Assembly (NCBI GenBank): GCA_020425925.1
Contig: JAGQRB010000100.1
Coordinates: forward strand, 1 to 34,647
Origin: Planctomycetota bacterium
GTDB lineage: Bacteria > Planctomycetota > UBA1135 > UBA2386
Length of the DNA stretch: 34,647 bases
Reading direction: 5' to 3'
Position 1 is the first letter of the stretch. Each line of letters begins with the position of its first letter. Of this stretch, positions 1 through 7,851 are shown piece after piece. A model generated the notes under the pieces. The model was not told the origin of the DNA. It was given only the letters and a program-made list of their open reading frames with translations, and did not search any database. The position numbers and the translations under genes were made by a program.

Positions 1-421
1 CACGAAGATCACCAACTTCGGTGTCTTCGTCGAGCTCGAGCAGGGGCTCGAGGGCCTGCTGCACATCAGCGAGCTCGCCGACCACAAGGTCGACAACCCC
101 GAGGAGATCGTCAAGGTCGGCCAGCGCGTCGAGGTGCGTATCATCAAGATCGACACCGAGGAGCGGAAGATCGGCCTGACGCTGATCCAGGCCCACTTCG
201 ACGAGAGCGAGGAGTCGTCGGCGCCGCAGATCACCGAGCCCGAGCGCACGCAGCCGGCGCTCGGTTCGCTGGCGAGTCAGCTCAAGGGCATCGGCCTGCG
301 CGGCGGCGACGACACGCCCGCGGCCGAGGAATCGACCGAAGAGCCGAGCGAGGAGCCGCAGCCGTCGGCCGAGAACCCGGCGGCCGAGGGCGAGCCGTCG
401 GAGAGCGAGAAGGAGGGCTAG
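1..421 (+). CDS. rpsA: 30S ribosomal protein S1, C-terminal end (partial)
   Basis: The gene runs in from before the window; reading starts at base 2 and ends at TAG 419-421. The first ~50 residues are the second half of an S1 RNA-binding (OB-fold) domain, with the typical TNFGVFVEL and GLLHISELAD motifs, followed by GQRVEVRIIKID and ERKIGLTL, which end an S1 repeat. After this comes a low-complexity acidic tail rich in Glu, Ser and Pro, common at the C-terminus of bacterial S1. S1 binds mRNA on the small ribosomal subunit and helps initiation on structured messages. A protein with a single S1 domain cannot be ruled out because the 5' part is missing, but the sequence and tail fit rpsA best. 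An AGGAGG lies inside the last codons (411-416) and may serve the next gene. Confidence 0.88.
   Translation, partial: TKITNFGVFVELEQGLEGLLHISELADHKVDNPEEIVKVGQRVEVRIIKIDTEERKIGLTLIQAHFDESEESSAPQITEPERTQPALGSLASQLKGIGLRGGDDTPAAEESTEEPSEEPQPSAENPAAEGEPSESEKEG
411..416 (+). promoter_or_regulatory. Strong Shine-Dalgarno AGGAGG placed for a non-AUG start
   Basis: A perfect AGGAGG sits in the final codons of the S1 gene. Eight bases later, at 425, is an in-frame ATC codon of the next reading frame, the ideal spacing for initiation. The first conventional start in that frame is GTG at 470, about 54 bases downstream of the motif, and it has no comparable site. Either the gene starts at ATC or the AGGAGG is incidental to the Glu-Lys-Glu-Gly codons. 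Confidence 0.5.
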
Positions 422-469
422 GCCATCCTCTCGCCGCGGCGCTTCCGCAGCTCGATCGCAGGCGTCTGC

Positions 470-1486
470 GTGTTCGCAGGCGCCTGCGTGACGGTCTACG
501 AGGACGTGCCGCTGGTCGAGGACCAGCTCGATCGCCCAGAGTTCGCGATCCCCGTCACCATCCCGCTCGGTCGCTCGCCGGCGAGCGCGAGCGAGCGCGC
601 GCTGGTCGAACTCTACGACGGGGTGCTGCGGCAGCTCCAGGAAGCGGTCGACGACCGCGAGGTCGCTGTTCTGTTCGGGCTGCTCGACGCCTACGAGAAG
701 CCCGGCCTGCCCGACTGGCTCGGTGAGCGGCTCGCGGGCTACCGCGCGCTCGGTCACGGGCTCGCATTCCTCGAGCACGCCACCGGTCACGCCGCGCTCG
801 GTCTGGCCGCCGGCGCTGGCGAGCCGGCGCCGACGATCGGCGAACCGCTGCGGTTCGAGCTCGCGGTGCCGGCGCCGGGCGCGCCGGTGCAGCTCGGCGG
901 TCGCGGCGGCGACGACCCCACCGGCTTCGCGGTGGCGTTCGTCGTCGAGGACGTGTTCGCCGGCGGCGATCGCAACACCTGGCAGCGCAGCGACGTGATC
1001 TGGCTGCCGAGCGCGGTCGAACTCACCGGCGACGCCGTGCTGCGGCAGCCGATCGAGCTTGCGATCCCGGATCTCGGTGCCGCGCGCCGCACCGTGCACG
1101 TGCGCGTCGATCTGTTCGGCTACGTCCGCGCCAGTGCGAAGGCCGACTTCGACACCCGCGCGCCGCTGCGGCGGCGGACGATCGCGGCGACGTCGGTGAC
1201 GTTGTGGCCGGCCGGCTACGAGCCGATCGCGGCACGGCCGCTCGCGACGCTGCGCGAGGCGCTGCGGCGCGGTGATCCGGAGCACTTCCGGCACGTCTTC
1301 CTCGGCGCCGTGTTCACCAAGGGCGCCGAGCGCGAGCAGGCGCTCGCGCTGCTGATCGACCAGGTGCGCTTCGGCCCCGAGCCGCTGGCGCGGGTCGCGA
1401 TGGCGACGCTGCAGGAGCTCACCGGCCGCAGCACGACGGTCGGCGACCGCGAGGCGTGGCTTGCCTGGTGGGGGACCGGCAGGTAG
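470..1486 (+). CDS. Hypothetical protein, probable lipoprotein
   Basis: Function not recognised. The frame is open from 422, directly after the rpsA stop. GTG 470 is the first conventional start and gives 338 residues. Starting at ATC 425, behind a perfect AGGAGG, adds a short leader with an arginine-rich n-region (RRFR), a hydrophobic stretch and an FAGAC lipobox-like end. That makes a credible lipoprotein signal which the GTG start would cut in half. The middle is rich in Ala, Gly and Pro and looks beta-strand forming. The last ~80 residues (EREQALALLIDQV..., MATLQELTG) resemble a HEAT-like helical pair and end in WLAWWGTGR. The stop is at 1484-1486, 11 bases before the tyrS start, so the genes probably share a transcript. 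No catalytic motif is visible. Confidence 0.75.
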   Translation: MFAGACVTVYEDVPLVEDQLDRPEFAIPVTIPLGRSPASASERALVELYDGVLRQLQEAVDDREVAVLFGLLDAYEKPGLPDWLGERLAGYRALGHGLAFLEHATGHAALGLAAGAGEPAPTIGEPLRFELAVPAPGAPVQLGGRGGDDPTGFAVAFVVEDVFAGGDRNTWQRSDVIWLPSAVELTGDAVLRQPIELAIPDLGAARRTVHVRVDLFGYVRASAKADFDTRAPLRRRTIAATSVTLWPAGYEPIAARPLATLREALRRGDPEHFRHVFLGAVFTKGAEREQALALLIDQVRFGPEPLARVAMATLQELTGRSTTVGDREAWLAWWGTGR

Positions 1487-1497
1487 GACGCGTCGCC

Positions 1498-2712
1498 GTG
1501 ACCTTCCCACCCGTCGAAGAACAGCTCGCCGTGATCGAGCGCGGGGTCGTCGATCTGGTCGATCGCGACGACCTGCGGCAGCGGCTCGAGCAGAGTCGGC
1601 AGAGCGGCCGGCCGTTGCGCGTCAAGTTCGGCATCGATCCGAGCTCGCCCGACATCCACCTCGGCCACACCGTGCCGCTGCGCAAGCTGCGCGACTTCCA
1701 ACGCCTCGGGCACCGCGTCATCGTGCTCTGGGGCACCGCGACCGCGATGGTCGGCGACCCGAGCGGGCGCAACAAGACCCGGCCGGCGCTGACGCGCGAG
1801 CAGGTCGAGGCCAACAAGCAGACCTACCGCGAGCAGATCGGTGCGGTGCTCGACGTCGCGAACCTCGAGGAACGCGAGAACGGCGAGTGGTTCCACGGCA
1901 AGTCGTTCATGGACTGCATCACGCTCGCCAGTCGCTACACCGTTGCGCGCATGCTCGAGCGCGACGACTTTGCCAAGCGCTACGGCGAGCAGAAGCCGAT
2001 CGCGGTGCACGAGTTCCTCTACCCGCTGCTGCAGGGCTGGGACTCGGTCGAGCTCGAGTGCGACGTCGAGATCGGTGGCAGCGACCAGCTGTTCAATCTG
2101 CTGGTCGGCCGCGATCTGCAGGGGCAGCAGGGGCAGCGCGCGCAGATCTGCCTCACCCTGCCGCTGCTCGAGGGGCTCGACGGCAGCCAGAAGATGTCGA
2201 AGTCGCTCGGCAACTACATCGGCGTGCACGAGTCGGCGTCGGCCCAGTTCGGCAAGCTGATGAAGGTGCCGAACACGCTGCTCGAGAAGTACTTCACGCT
2301 GCTGACCGACCTGGATGCCGGGCGCATCGGAGAGCTGTTGGGCAACCCGCTCGAGGCCAAGTTCGCGCTCGCCGCCGCGATCGCCGCGGACTACCACGGC
2401 GGCGAGGCGGCGGTCGCCGCGCGCGCCGAGTACGACCGCGTGCACCAGCAGGGCGGGCTGCCCGACGAGCTGCCCGAGGTCGCGGTCGATGCCGCCGCGC
2501 TGGTCGACGGCGCGATCTGGCTGCCGGCGGCGATGGCGCTCGCGAATCTCTGCGCCTCGAACAGCGAGGGTCGCCGGCTGGTGCAGGGCGGCGGCGTGCG
2601 CGTCGATGGCGAGGTGGTCAAGGACGTCAAACACGGGCTCCCGCCCGGCAGCTACGTCGTGCAGGTCGGCAAGCGCAAGGCCGCGCGCCTCGTCGTTCCG
2701 GAGCCGGCGTAG
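1498..2712 (+). CDS. tyrS: Tyrosyl-tRNA synthetase
   Basis: Charges tRNA-Tyr with tyrosine in the cytoplasm. It is a class I synthetase: the HIGH-type motif is HLGH at about residues 54-57 (in GIDPSSPDIHLGH) and the second signature is KMSKS at about 232-236. The KMSKS form, rather than KFGKT, points to the TyrZ-like bacterial subgroup. The Tyr/ATP-site stretch with GGSDQLFNL is present. The C-terminus, from about residue 340, is an S4-type RNA-binding domain (GGGVRVDGEVVKDV). At 404 residues the length is normal. I chose GTG 1498 because it follows TAGGA by 9 bases and gives the usual N-terminus. A GTG at 1456 would overlap the upstream gene and add residues without family support. It is followed closely by aroK. 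Confidence 0.96.
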   Translation: MTFPPVEEQLAVIERGVVDLVDRDDLRQRLEQSRQSGRPLRVKFGIDPSSPDIHLGHTVPLRKLRDFQRLGHRVIVLWGTATAMVGDPSGRNKTRPALTREQVEANKQTYREQIGAVLDVANLEERENGEWFHGKSFMDCITLASRYTVARMLERDDFAKRYGEQKPIAVHEFLYPLLQGWDSVELECDVEIGGSDQLFNLLVGRDLQGQQGQRAQICLTLPLLEGLDGSQKMSKSLGNYIGVHESASAQFGKLMKVPNTLLEKYFTLLTDLDAGRIGELLGNPLEAKFALAAAIAADYHGGEAAVAARAEYDRVHQQGGLPDELPEVAVDAAALVDGAIWLPAAMALANLCASNSEGRRLVQGGGVRVDGEVVKDVKHGLPPGSYVVQVGKRKAARLVVPEPA

Positions 2713-2728
2713 GCGGCACGGAGCGCGC

Positions 2729-3286
2729 GTGGCGGCGATCGTGCTCGTGGGGCTGCGCGGCGCCGGCAAGACGACGATCGGCCGGCTCGCCGCGAACGAG
2801 CTCGGCTTCGGCTTCGTCGACGCCGACGCCGAGCTCGCCGCCGCGGTCGGGCGGTCCGTCGGTGACCTGCTCGCGGCCGTCGGCGAGCCCGAGTTCCGGC
2901 GGCGCGAGGCCGGCGTCGTGCTGCCGCTGCTGGCGGCAGCCGACGTCGCCGTGATCGCGACCGGGGGAGGCGCGGTGACGATTCCGGCAGTGCGCACGGC
3001 GCTCGCTGCACCGACCTTGTTCGTCGTCTGGCTGCAGGCCGACGTCGACACGCTGGCGGCCCGGCTCGCCGCCGCGGCTCGCCACGGCGGTCCGTCGCGG
3101 CCGCCGCTGACCTCGCTGCCGCCCGCAGCCGAGCTGCGCGCGCTGGCGGCGGCGCGGGCGCCGCTCTACCGGCAGGTCGCCGACGACACGGTCGACACCG
3201 CCGCCGGTGACGCCGCGAACGCCGCGCTCGAGGTCGCGCAGCGGTTCCGACGTTGGCAGGCGGAGCGCTCCGGGCGGAGTTCCTGA
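2729..3286 (+). CDS. aroK: Shikimate kinase
   Basis: Phosphorylates shikimate at the 3-OH with ATP, the fifth step of the shikimate pathway to chorismate. It is a P-loop kinase of 185 residues, the usual size. The Walker A motif is GLRGAGKTT at residues 8-16. The shikimate-binding aspartates lie in FVDADAEL at about 31-38, followed by the substrate-binding GEPEFRRREAGVV stretch and the GGGA loop. RPPLTSL corresponds to the usual RPLL lid region. GTG 2729 is chosen because it places the P-loop at the normal distance from the N-terminus. It follows tyrS by 16 bases and probably belongs to the same transcription unit. The C-terminal 20 residues are poorly conserved, which is common. Confidence 0.93.
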   Translation: MAAIVLVGLRGAGKTTIGRLAANELGFGFVDADAELAAAVGRSVGDLLAAVGEPEFRRREAGVVLPLLAAADVAVIATGGGAVTIPAVRTALAAPTLFVVWLQADVDTLAARLAAAARHGGPSRPPLTSLPPAAELRALAAARAPLYRQVADDTVDTAAGDAANAALEVAQRFRRWQAERSGRSS

Positions 3287-3441
3287 GCGCAACGTTCGTC
3301 GCCGGATGCCGCTCACGCTGAGGTCGCACGAAAGCCGATGGTTGCCGGCACGGTCGTGCGGTTAGGATCAGGCCGGCGTACGACGGTTGGCGGCGGACGG
3401 GCGGCGTTGTTGGCGGCGATGGCGCGAGGTGTAGCGGATCG

Positions 3442-6192
3442 ATGAAGATGCTCGGATCGACGGTGGCGAGGACGTGGCTGACGATCTGCCTGACCACGGT
3501 CTGCGCCGCCGCCGGGACGACGCCTCAGAAGGAGCCGCAGGGCCCCGACATCGAGAAGCTCTGCGCCAACCTGCGCCAGCCGGGTGCCGACGGCAGCGTC
3601 GCGCGCATGACCGCGGTCGAACGGCTGCTGGCGATGGCCGATCCCGCCGCGCATGCCGCGCTCAGCGAGGAGCTCGCGCGCACCGAGGATCCGGACAAGC
3701 TGCGCCTCGCGATCCTGCAGGGGCTCAACCGTCACCTGCTGCAGACCGACGCCAGCCAGTTCGGCGGCGCCGGCACGGCGGTGCGCCGCCAGATCTTCTG
3801 CTACTACCTCGGCACCCTGGCCGAGTGGTGGCGCGAGGGTGGCAAGGACGTCGGCGCCGACCTGCGAGAGGCCGCGCGGGACGCGCTCGAAGAAGTGCCG
3901 GTGCGCGAGCTCGAGGCCGCGGCGCGGGCCCTGCTCGAGAAGGACAACGTCGAACCACCGGCGCTGTTCGGCTGCCTCGCCGACCTGCAGAGCCTCTATC
4001 TCGGGCAGGTGCTGGCGGACTACGTCGGCCACGACGATCCGCGCACGCGCGGCGCGGCCCGCGCGGCGCTGCGAATGCTGACGTTCCGGCAGCAGGAGTT
4101 CACGACCCGCGAGGAGTTCGTGCAGTGGCAGGAGCAGCACACGACGCTGACCTACACCGATCTCGCTGAGCGCGCCGCGCGCGAGGGCAGCCAGCGCGTC
4201 GATCAGGTGCGCCGCCAGCTCGAGCTCGAGCGCGTCGCGCGAACGCGCGACGTGGTCAAGGCCTACACCGACGCCGGGCCGGGCATCAACTGGGAGGCGA
4301 TCAGCCGCCATACGCTCGTCACCGACGGCACCCTGGTCGACGCCGCGCTCGCCACCCTGCGCGACGAGCTCACCGAACGCATTCCGGCGGCCGCATCGCC
4401 GCCGCGCCAGCTGTTCTGTCGTCGGTTGCTCGAGCTCTGGCAGCAGACCCCGGTCGAGATGGTGACGCGCCGCTCGCTGCTGCTCGAGGTCGCCGCCTAC
4501 ACCGCTCGGCTCGAGGAGTCCGAGATCGTCAGCGAGCTCCAGACCGCGCTGCTCGCGCAGCTGCAGCGGCCGGTGGTCGAGGAGCAGCTGGCGGCGCTGC
4601 GCGGGCTGCGACGCTTCCCGAGCGCGGCCAATCGCGCCGTCCTGGTGCAGTACGCCCAGTCCGTGGTCGAGCTCGGCGTCGACGCGTCCAACCGCATCGA
4701 GACCGCGCTCGCGACGCTGTCGTCCCGTTCGGCGCCGCGCTGGTTTGCACCCGGGTCGGACGACGCCGACAAGGCGGCGTGGATCGCGCTGATCCGATCG
4801 ATCTGGCAGCGCCCGGCGCTCGGGCCGCTGCGCGACCGCGCGCTCGCGCTCGCACTGAGCCCGGCTTCGGTCGGCCCGGGCGGCGACGAGGTGCGGGTGC
4901 CCGAGATCTTCGACCTCCTGCTCGAGTTCGCGCAGGACCCGCAGCAGGACAGCTCGTTCCGTGCCACCTGCGTGATCCGGCTGACGAGCTGGACTTATCA
5001 GGCGGGGGCGAAGAAGCGCCAGGCGGCGCTCTACACGCTGCTCGCCGACAACGACGCCGAGGTTCGCCGACACGCGGCGCAGTCGCTCGGCAAGCTCGCG
5101 AAGATCGACCCGGCGGGGACGATCGTCGCGCTACGCGATCGCCTCGAGGTCGAGACCGCCGCGGTGTTGCCGGCCCTGGTCGACACGCTGGTGGCGTGCG
5201 GCACCGAGCCGGAGATGCCGGAGAAGGCGATCGGCGCGATCAACCACGTCCTCGGTCAGCTGCAGCGCGACGGCGTGATCCCGCCCGAGCACGAGTTCCG
5301 CGAGGAACCGTTGCTCGGCGCGCTGTTCCAGATCGCCAGCAGCGAGAACGCCTCGAACGGCCCGTGGCTCGGCGCCTGCAGCACGCTGCTCGCGTTCGAG
5401 AAGCGCAACCTCCTGCGCCTCCTGCTCAACCGGCAGCACGTCGCGCGCAACATGGCGCAGGACGTCGAGAGCGCCGATCAGAACACCGCCAACCGTGCGC
5501 AGATCGCGATGCAGCTGCTGATCAAGACCGCGCTGATGAAGCCGGCGGACCAGGCCTGGGACAGCTCCCCCGAGCTCAAGGACGAGGCCAACGCCGTGCT
5601 GATCGCGTTCCGCGCGCTGAATCTCGAGCGTGTGCCGCCGGCCGCCCGGCTCGAGGCGCCCGCGCACCGTCTGCTGCATCTCGAGGTCGCGCTCGTCGGC
5701 TCGCGCTTCCGCGACGTCGTCGACCGCGCCGAGCGCTGGCTCGCCGCGACCGAGCCGGCGACCGCACCGAACGGCGGTCCGCGTGTGGCGTTCACCGACG
5801 AGCAGAAGGACTACGTCCGCCTGCTGGCCGCCGAGGCCCAGCTCGGCCTCAACCGCCCCGATGCCGCCGCCGCCCTGCTCGCCGCCCGCGAGCCGCGGCG
5901 CCCGCTCGATGCCCGCGCGCTGGCCGTGTTCGACAAGGTCGCCCGCGCCCTTGCCGAGTCCAAGCCCGCAGTCGCGCTCGACCTCTTCGACCGCGCCCGC
6001 CGCGCCTCGCAACCCGAAGACCCGGCGTTCCGCCAGCGCCTGATCGACTGGGCCACCACCCGCATCGGCCTCGACCCCAAGACCCGCCCCGCCGTCTGGG
6101 CCGAGATCGAACCGCACGCCGCCCTGTTCCGCGCCGAGGACTGCCCCGCCGAGCTCCGCCGCAAGTTCGAAGGCCTGCGCGGCAACAGCTGA
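3442..6192 (+). CDS. Large secreted HEAT-repeat-like protein
   Basis: A 916-residue protein of unknown function. The N-terminus (MKMLGSTVARTWLTI..., then CAAAG) looks like a Sec signal peptide, possibly of the lipoprotein class. The rest is nearly all alpha-helical, built from loosely repeated amphipathic helix pairs typical of HEAT/ARM solenoids. The clearest are around residues 540-570, where LLADNDAEVRRHAAQSLGKL is a near-textbook HEAT repeat. The C-terminal ~120 residues (AEAQLGLNRPDAAAALLAAR) look more like TPR pairs. Such solenoids usually act as binding scaffolds, and export to the periplasm is inferred. It follows aroK by 155 bases with no gene between. The long open frame on the opposite strand (about 3313-5073) is a codon-bias shadow. 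The stop is 56 bases before the tRNA. Confidence 0.88.
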   Translation: MKMLGSTVARTWLTICLTTVCAAAGTTPQKEPQGPDIEKLCANLRQPGADGSVARMTAVERLLAMADPAAHAALSEELARTEDPDKLRLAILQGLNRHLLQTDASQFGGAGTAVRRQIFCYYLGTLAEWWREGGKDVGADLREAARDALEEVPVRELEAAARALLEKDNVEPPALFGCLADLQSLYLGQVLADYVGHDDPRTRGAARAALRMLTFRQQEFTTREEFVQWQEQHTTLTYTDLAERAAREGSQRVDQVRRQLELERVARTRDVVKAYTDAGPGINWEAISRHTLVTDGTLVDAALATLRDELTERIPAAASPPRQLFCRRLLELWQQTPVEMVTRRSLLLEVAAYTARLEESEIVSELQTALLAQLQRPVVEEQLAALRGLRRFPSAANRAVLVQYAQSVVELGVDASNRIETALATLSSRSAPRWFAPGSDDADKAAWIALIRSIWQRPALGPLRDRALALALSPASVGPGGDEVRVPEIFDLLLEFAQDPQQDSSFRATCVIRLTSWTYQAGAKKRQAALYTLLADNDAEVRRHAAQSLGKLAKIDPAGTIVALRDRLEVETAAVLPALVDTLVACGTEPEMPEKAIGAINHVLGQLQRDGVIPPEHEFREEPLLGALFQIASSENASNGPWLGACSTLLAFEKRNLLRLLLNRQHVARNMAQDVESADQNTANRAQIAMQLLIKTALMKPADQAWDSSPELKDEANAVLIAFRALNLERVPPAARLEAPAHRLLHLEVALVGSRFRDVVDRAERWLAATEPATAPNGGPRVAFTDEQKDYVRLLAAEAQLGLNRPDAAAALLAAREPRRPLDARALAVFDKVARALAESKPAVALDLFDRARRASQPEDPAFRQRLIDWATTRIGLDPKTRPAVWAEIEPHAALFRAEDCPAELRRKFEGLRGNS

Positions 6193-6207
6193 ACCGACGG
6201 AAAGAGC

Positions 6208-6235
6208 TTGAGATGGGGTGGCCGCGCGCTATCGT
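6208..6235 (+). promoter_or_regulatory. Predicted promoter of the tRNA-fMet gene
   Basis: A -35-like TTGAGA (6208-6213), a 16-base spacer and a -10-like TATCGT (6230-6235) stand just upstream of the tRNA, so a transcript would start about 6242 and the mature tRNA at 6249. Five of six bases match the sigma-70 -35 consensus. This is a prediction from sequence only. Confidence 0.5.
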
Positions 6236-6248
6236 TCTCCGTCCGCGA

Positions 6249-6325
<77 letters not shown>

Positions 6326-6335
6326 CTCAGAAGCG

Positions 6336-6369
6336 CAGGGTGGACAGGCACTTAAGCTTGTCCACCCTG
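6336..6369 (+). terminator. Hairpin terminator after tRNA-fMet
   Basis: A perfect 11-base inverted repeat (6336-6346 with 6359-6369; CAGGGTGGACA and its complement) with a 12-base loop starts ten bases after the CCA end. It is followed by TCTTCGTTTTC, a moderately T-rich tract. The position and strength fit a factor-independent terminator for the tRNA transcript. An alternative reading is the terminal repeat of an inserted element. Confidence 0.7.
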
Positions 6370-6593
6370 TCTTCGTTTTCGGGGGGCACTTCCGAGGTGT
6401 GCTCGGTTTGTGCTCAGGTAGACCGGGTTCAGGGGGCGCCCTATCCGGAAACTGCGCCGAGGTGGTTCGCCGTCGAATCCAGGCATTGGATGGCGCATCT
6501 GATTGATGGGCGCGCATCGAGTTCGGCCGAGACTGCAGACCGGTGGCCCGGATCGATGCGTGAGGCCAGGTCTTGTCGCGACCAAGTTGGCCG
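6370..6593. other. Gene-free stretch between tRNA terminator and transposase
   Basis: About 220 bases with no supported gene. Open frames here lack recognisable protein features. It may be the outer flank of an inserted element, but no target duplication or copy of the tRNA 3' end was found. Confidence 0.4.
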
Positions 6594-7676
6594 TCAGGCC
6601 GAGCGGCGGTAGCTGCGGAGCAGCCCGCCGAGTCGCTCGTCGACGATCACCGAACCGTTGGCCGACGGCTTGTCGGTTCGCCGCGTGATCAGCTCGTTGC
6701 CGAGTCCCTGGTGTGGTCGGTCGCGGTGGTAGTGCGCGAGGAACTCGGTGAGCACTCGCCGCAGGTGCCGCTCCCCGAAGAGGATCATCGGGTTCAGGCA
6801 CTCTGACTTCACGGACTGCACCCAACGCTCGGCGAACGCATTCATGTCCGGCGCCTGGTAGGCGGTGGGCACGACAGCGACACCGGCATCCTCGACGATA
6901 CGGCGGAACTGCTCGGTGAACTTGGTGTCGCTGTCGAGGATCAGGAACCGCTTGTCGCGTAGGAACCCGTCGGCGCTGTCGGTGAGATTCCTGGCGACCT
7001 GCGCCATGAAATCAGCGTTCGGGTTCGTGGTGATGCCGGCGATCTCGACCACCCTGGTGGCGTGGTGGATGACGAACAACACGTAGTGGGTGACCAGGCC
7101 CCGCGCCGTCCACACATCGACCGTGAAGAAGTCGGTCGCGGCGATCGCGTCGGCGTGCGCCTTCAGGAAGGTCCGCCAGCTCATGGCGCGATCCGGGCTC
7201 GGTGGCACGCCGTGGTCCTTGAGTGCCTTGCCGATCGTCGTGCGGCCTACGTGGTGGCCGAGCTTCTTCATCTCGCCCTGAATGCGGCAGTAGCCCCAGC
7301 TCGGGTTGTCGGTCGCCATCCGCGCGATCAGCTTGCGGATCGCCTTCATCAGCCCGGGGCGGCCGACGCGCCGCCTGTGCGGGTAGGTGTGCTTCGCGGC
7401 GATCAGTAGTCGGTGCCAGCGGAGGATGGTGTCCGGGGTCACGATGGTCGCGACCTGGCCCAGGAGTCTTCGGCCAAGGAGTCTGCCCTGCACGGCCAGG
7501 CGGCGGCGTTGGTCGTCGTTCAGTCGGATCCTCCGCTCGCCGAGTTGTTCGCGCAGCACGCGGTTCTCCTCTACGAGATAGGCGATGGCTCTGGCCTGTT
7601 CGCGGTTCACGAAACCGGCGAAGGCGACGAGGAGGAAGCGGAGCGGCGTCAGGTCAGGCACTGGGCGCGACCTCAT
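6594..7676 (-). CDS. Transposase with integrase core (DDE) domain
   Basis: A 360-residue transposase starting at ATG 7674-7676. The N-terminal part holds a helix-turn-helix-like segment (NREQARAIAYLVEENRVL, then VTPDTILRWHRLL). Then follows an HTH_21-like segment with NPSWGYCRIQGEMKKLGH, and the retroviral-integrase core. Candidate catalytic acids are D in FFTVDVWTA, D in FLILDSDTKFT and E in NAFAERWVQSVKSECLN. The end (HYHRDRPHQGLGNEL) is typical of IS3/IS481-like integrase-core transposases. The protein looks intact. No clear terminal inverted repeats or target duplication could be fixed, so the element may be incomplete or its ends lie elsewhere. A 16-bp inverted repeat lies 86 bases upstream of its start. 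The gene occupies the 3' flank of tRNA-fMet. Confidence 0.92.
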   Translation of the reverse strand: MRSRPVPDLTPLRFLLVAFAGFVNREQARAIAYLVEENRVLREQLGERRIRLNDDQRRRLAVQGRLLGRRLLGQVATIVTPDTILRWHRLLIAAKHTYPHRRRVGRPGLMKAIRKLIARMATDNPSWGYCRIQGEMKKLGHHVGRTTIGKALKDHGVPPSPDRAMSWRTFLKAHADAIAATDFFTVDVWTARGLVTHYVLFVIHHATRVVEIAGITTNPNADFMAQVARNLTDSADGFLRDKRFLILDSDTKFTEQFRRIVEDAGVAVVPTAYQAPDMNAFAERWVQSVKSECLNPMILFGERHLRRVLTEFLAHYHRDRPHQGLGNELITRRTDKPSANGSVIVDERLGGLLRSYRRSA

Positions 7677-7761
7677 CGCCGGTGTCGACCACGATGTCCA
7701 TGTTCCGGCGTGGCGGGGTCACCCACGGGGACCCCCCGATGGGCTGGCCTCAGGGCAGCCA

Positions 7762-7809
7762 TGGTGGAAAACGACACACCGGCGGGGGATCTCGTGTCGT
7801 TTTCCACCA
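7762..7809. repeat. Perfect 16-bp inverted repeat (hairpin)
   Basis: TGGTGGAAAACGACAC at 7762-7777 is matched exactly by its complement at 7794-7809, with a 16-base loop. It stands between the start of the transposase and the end of abiEii, both on the minus strand. It could terminate abiEii transcription (43 bases after its stop), shield the transposase from read-through, or be a transposon-related site. The arms hold an AAAA tract, unusual in this GC-rich DNA. Confidence 0.75.
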
Positions 7810-7851
7810 CCGCGTTCTCCGCGTTCTCGTCTGGTTGGGGCGTTCGCGTTG

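Noticed and set aside
1456..1497. Earlier GTG start for tyrS
   Set aside because: It overlaps the upstream gene by 31 bases and lacks a ribosome-binding site; GTG 1498 has TAGGA at nine bases.
3313..5073. Long open frame on the minus strand opposite the HEAT-like gene (about 586 codons)
   Set aside because: Composition is the mirror of the + gene's codon bias (Arg/Leu/Gln-rich, no domain pattern). The + frame has a signal peptide and HEAT motifs.
6352..6825. Minus-strand frame after the tRNA as a tyrosine-recombinase end
   Set aside because: No catalytic Arg/His/Tyr pattern is visible; most of the frame overlaps the transposase end.
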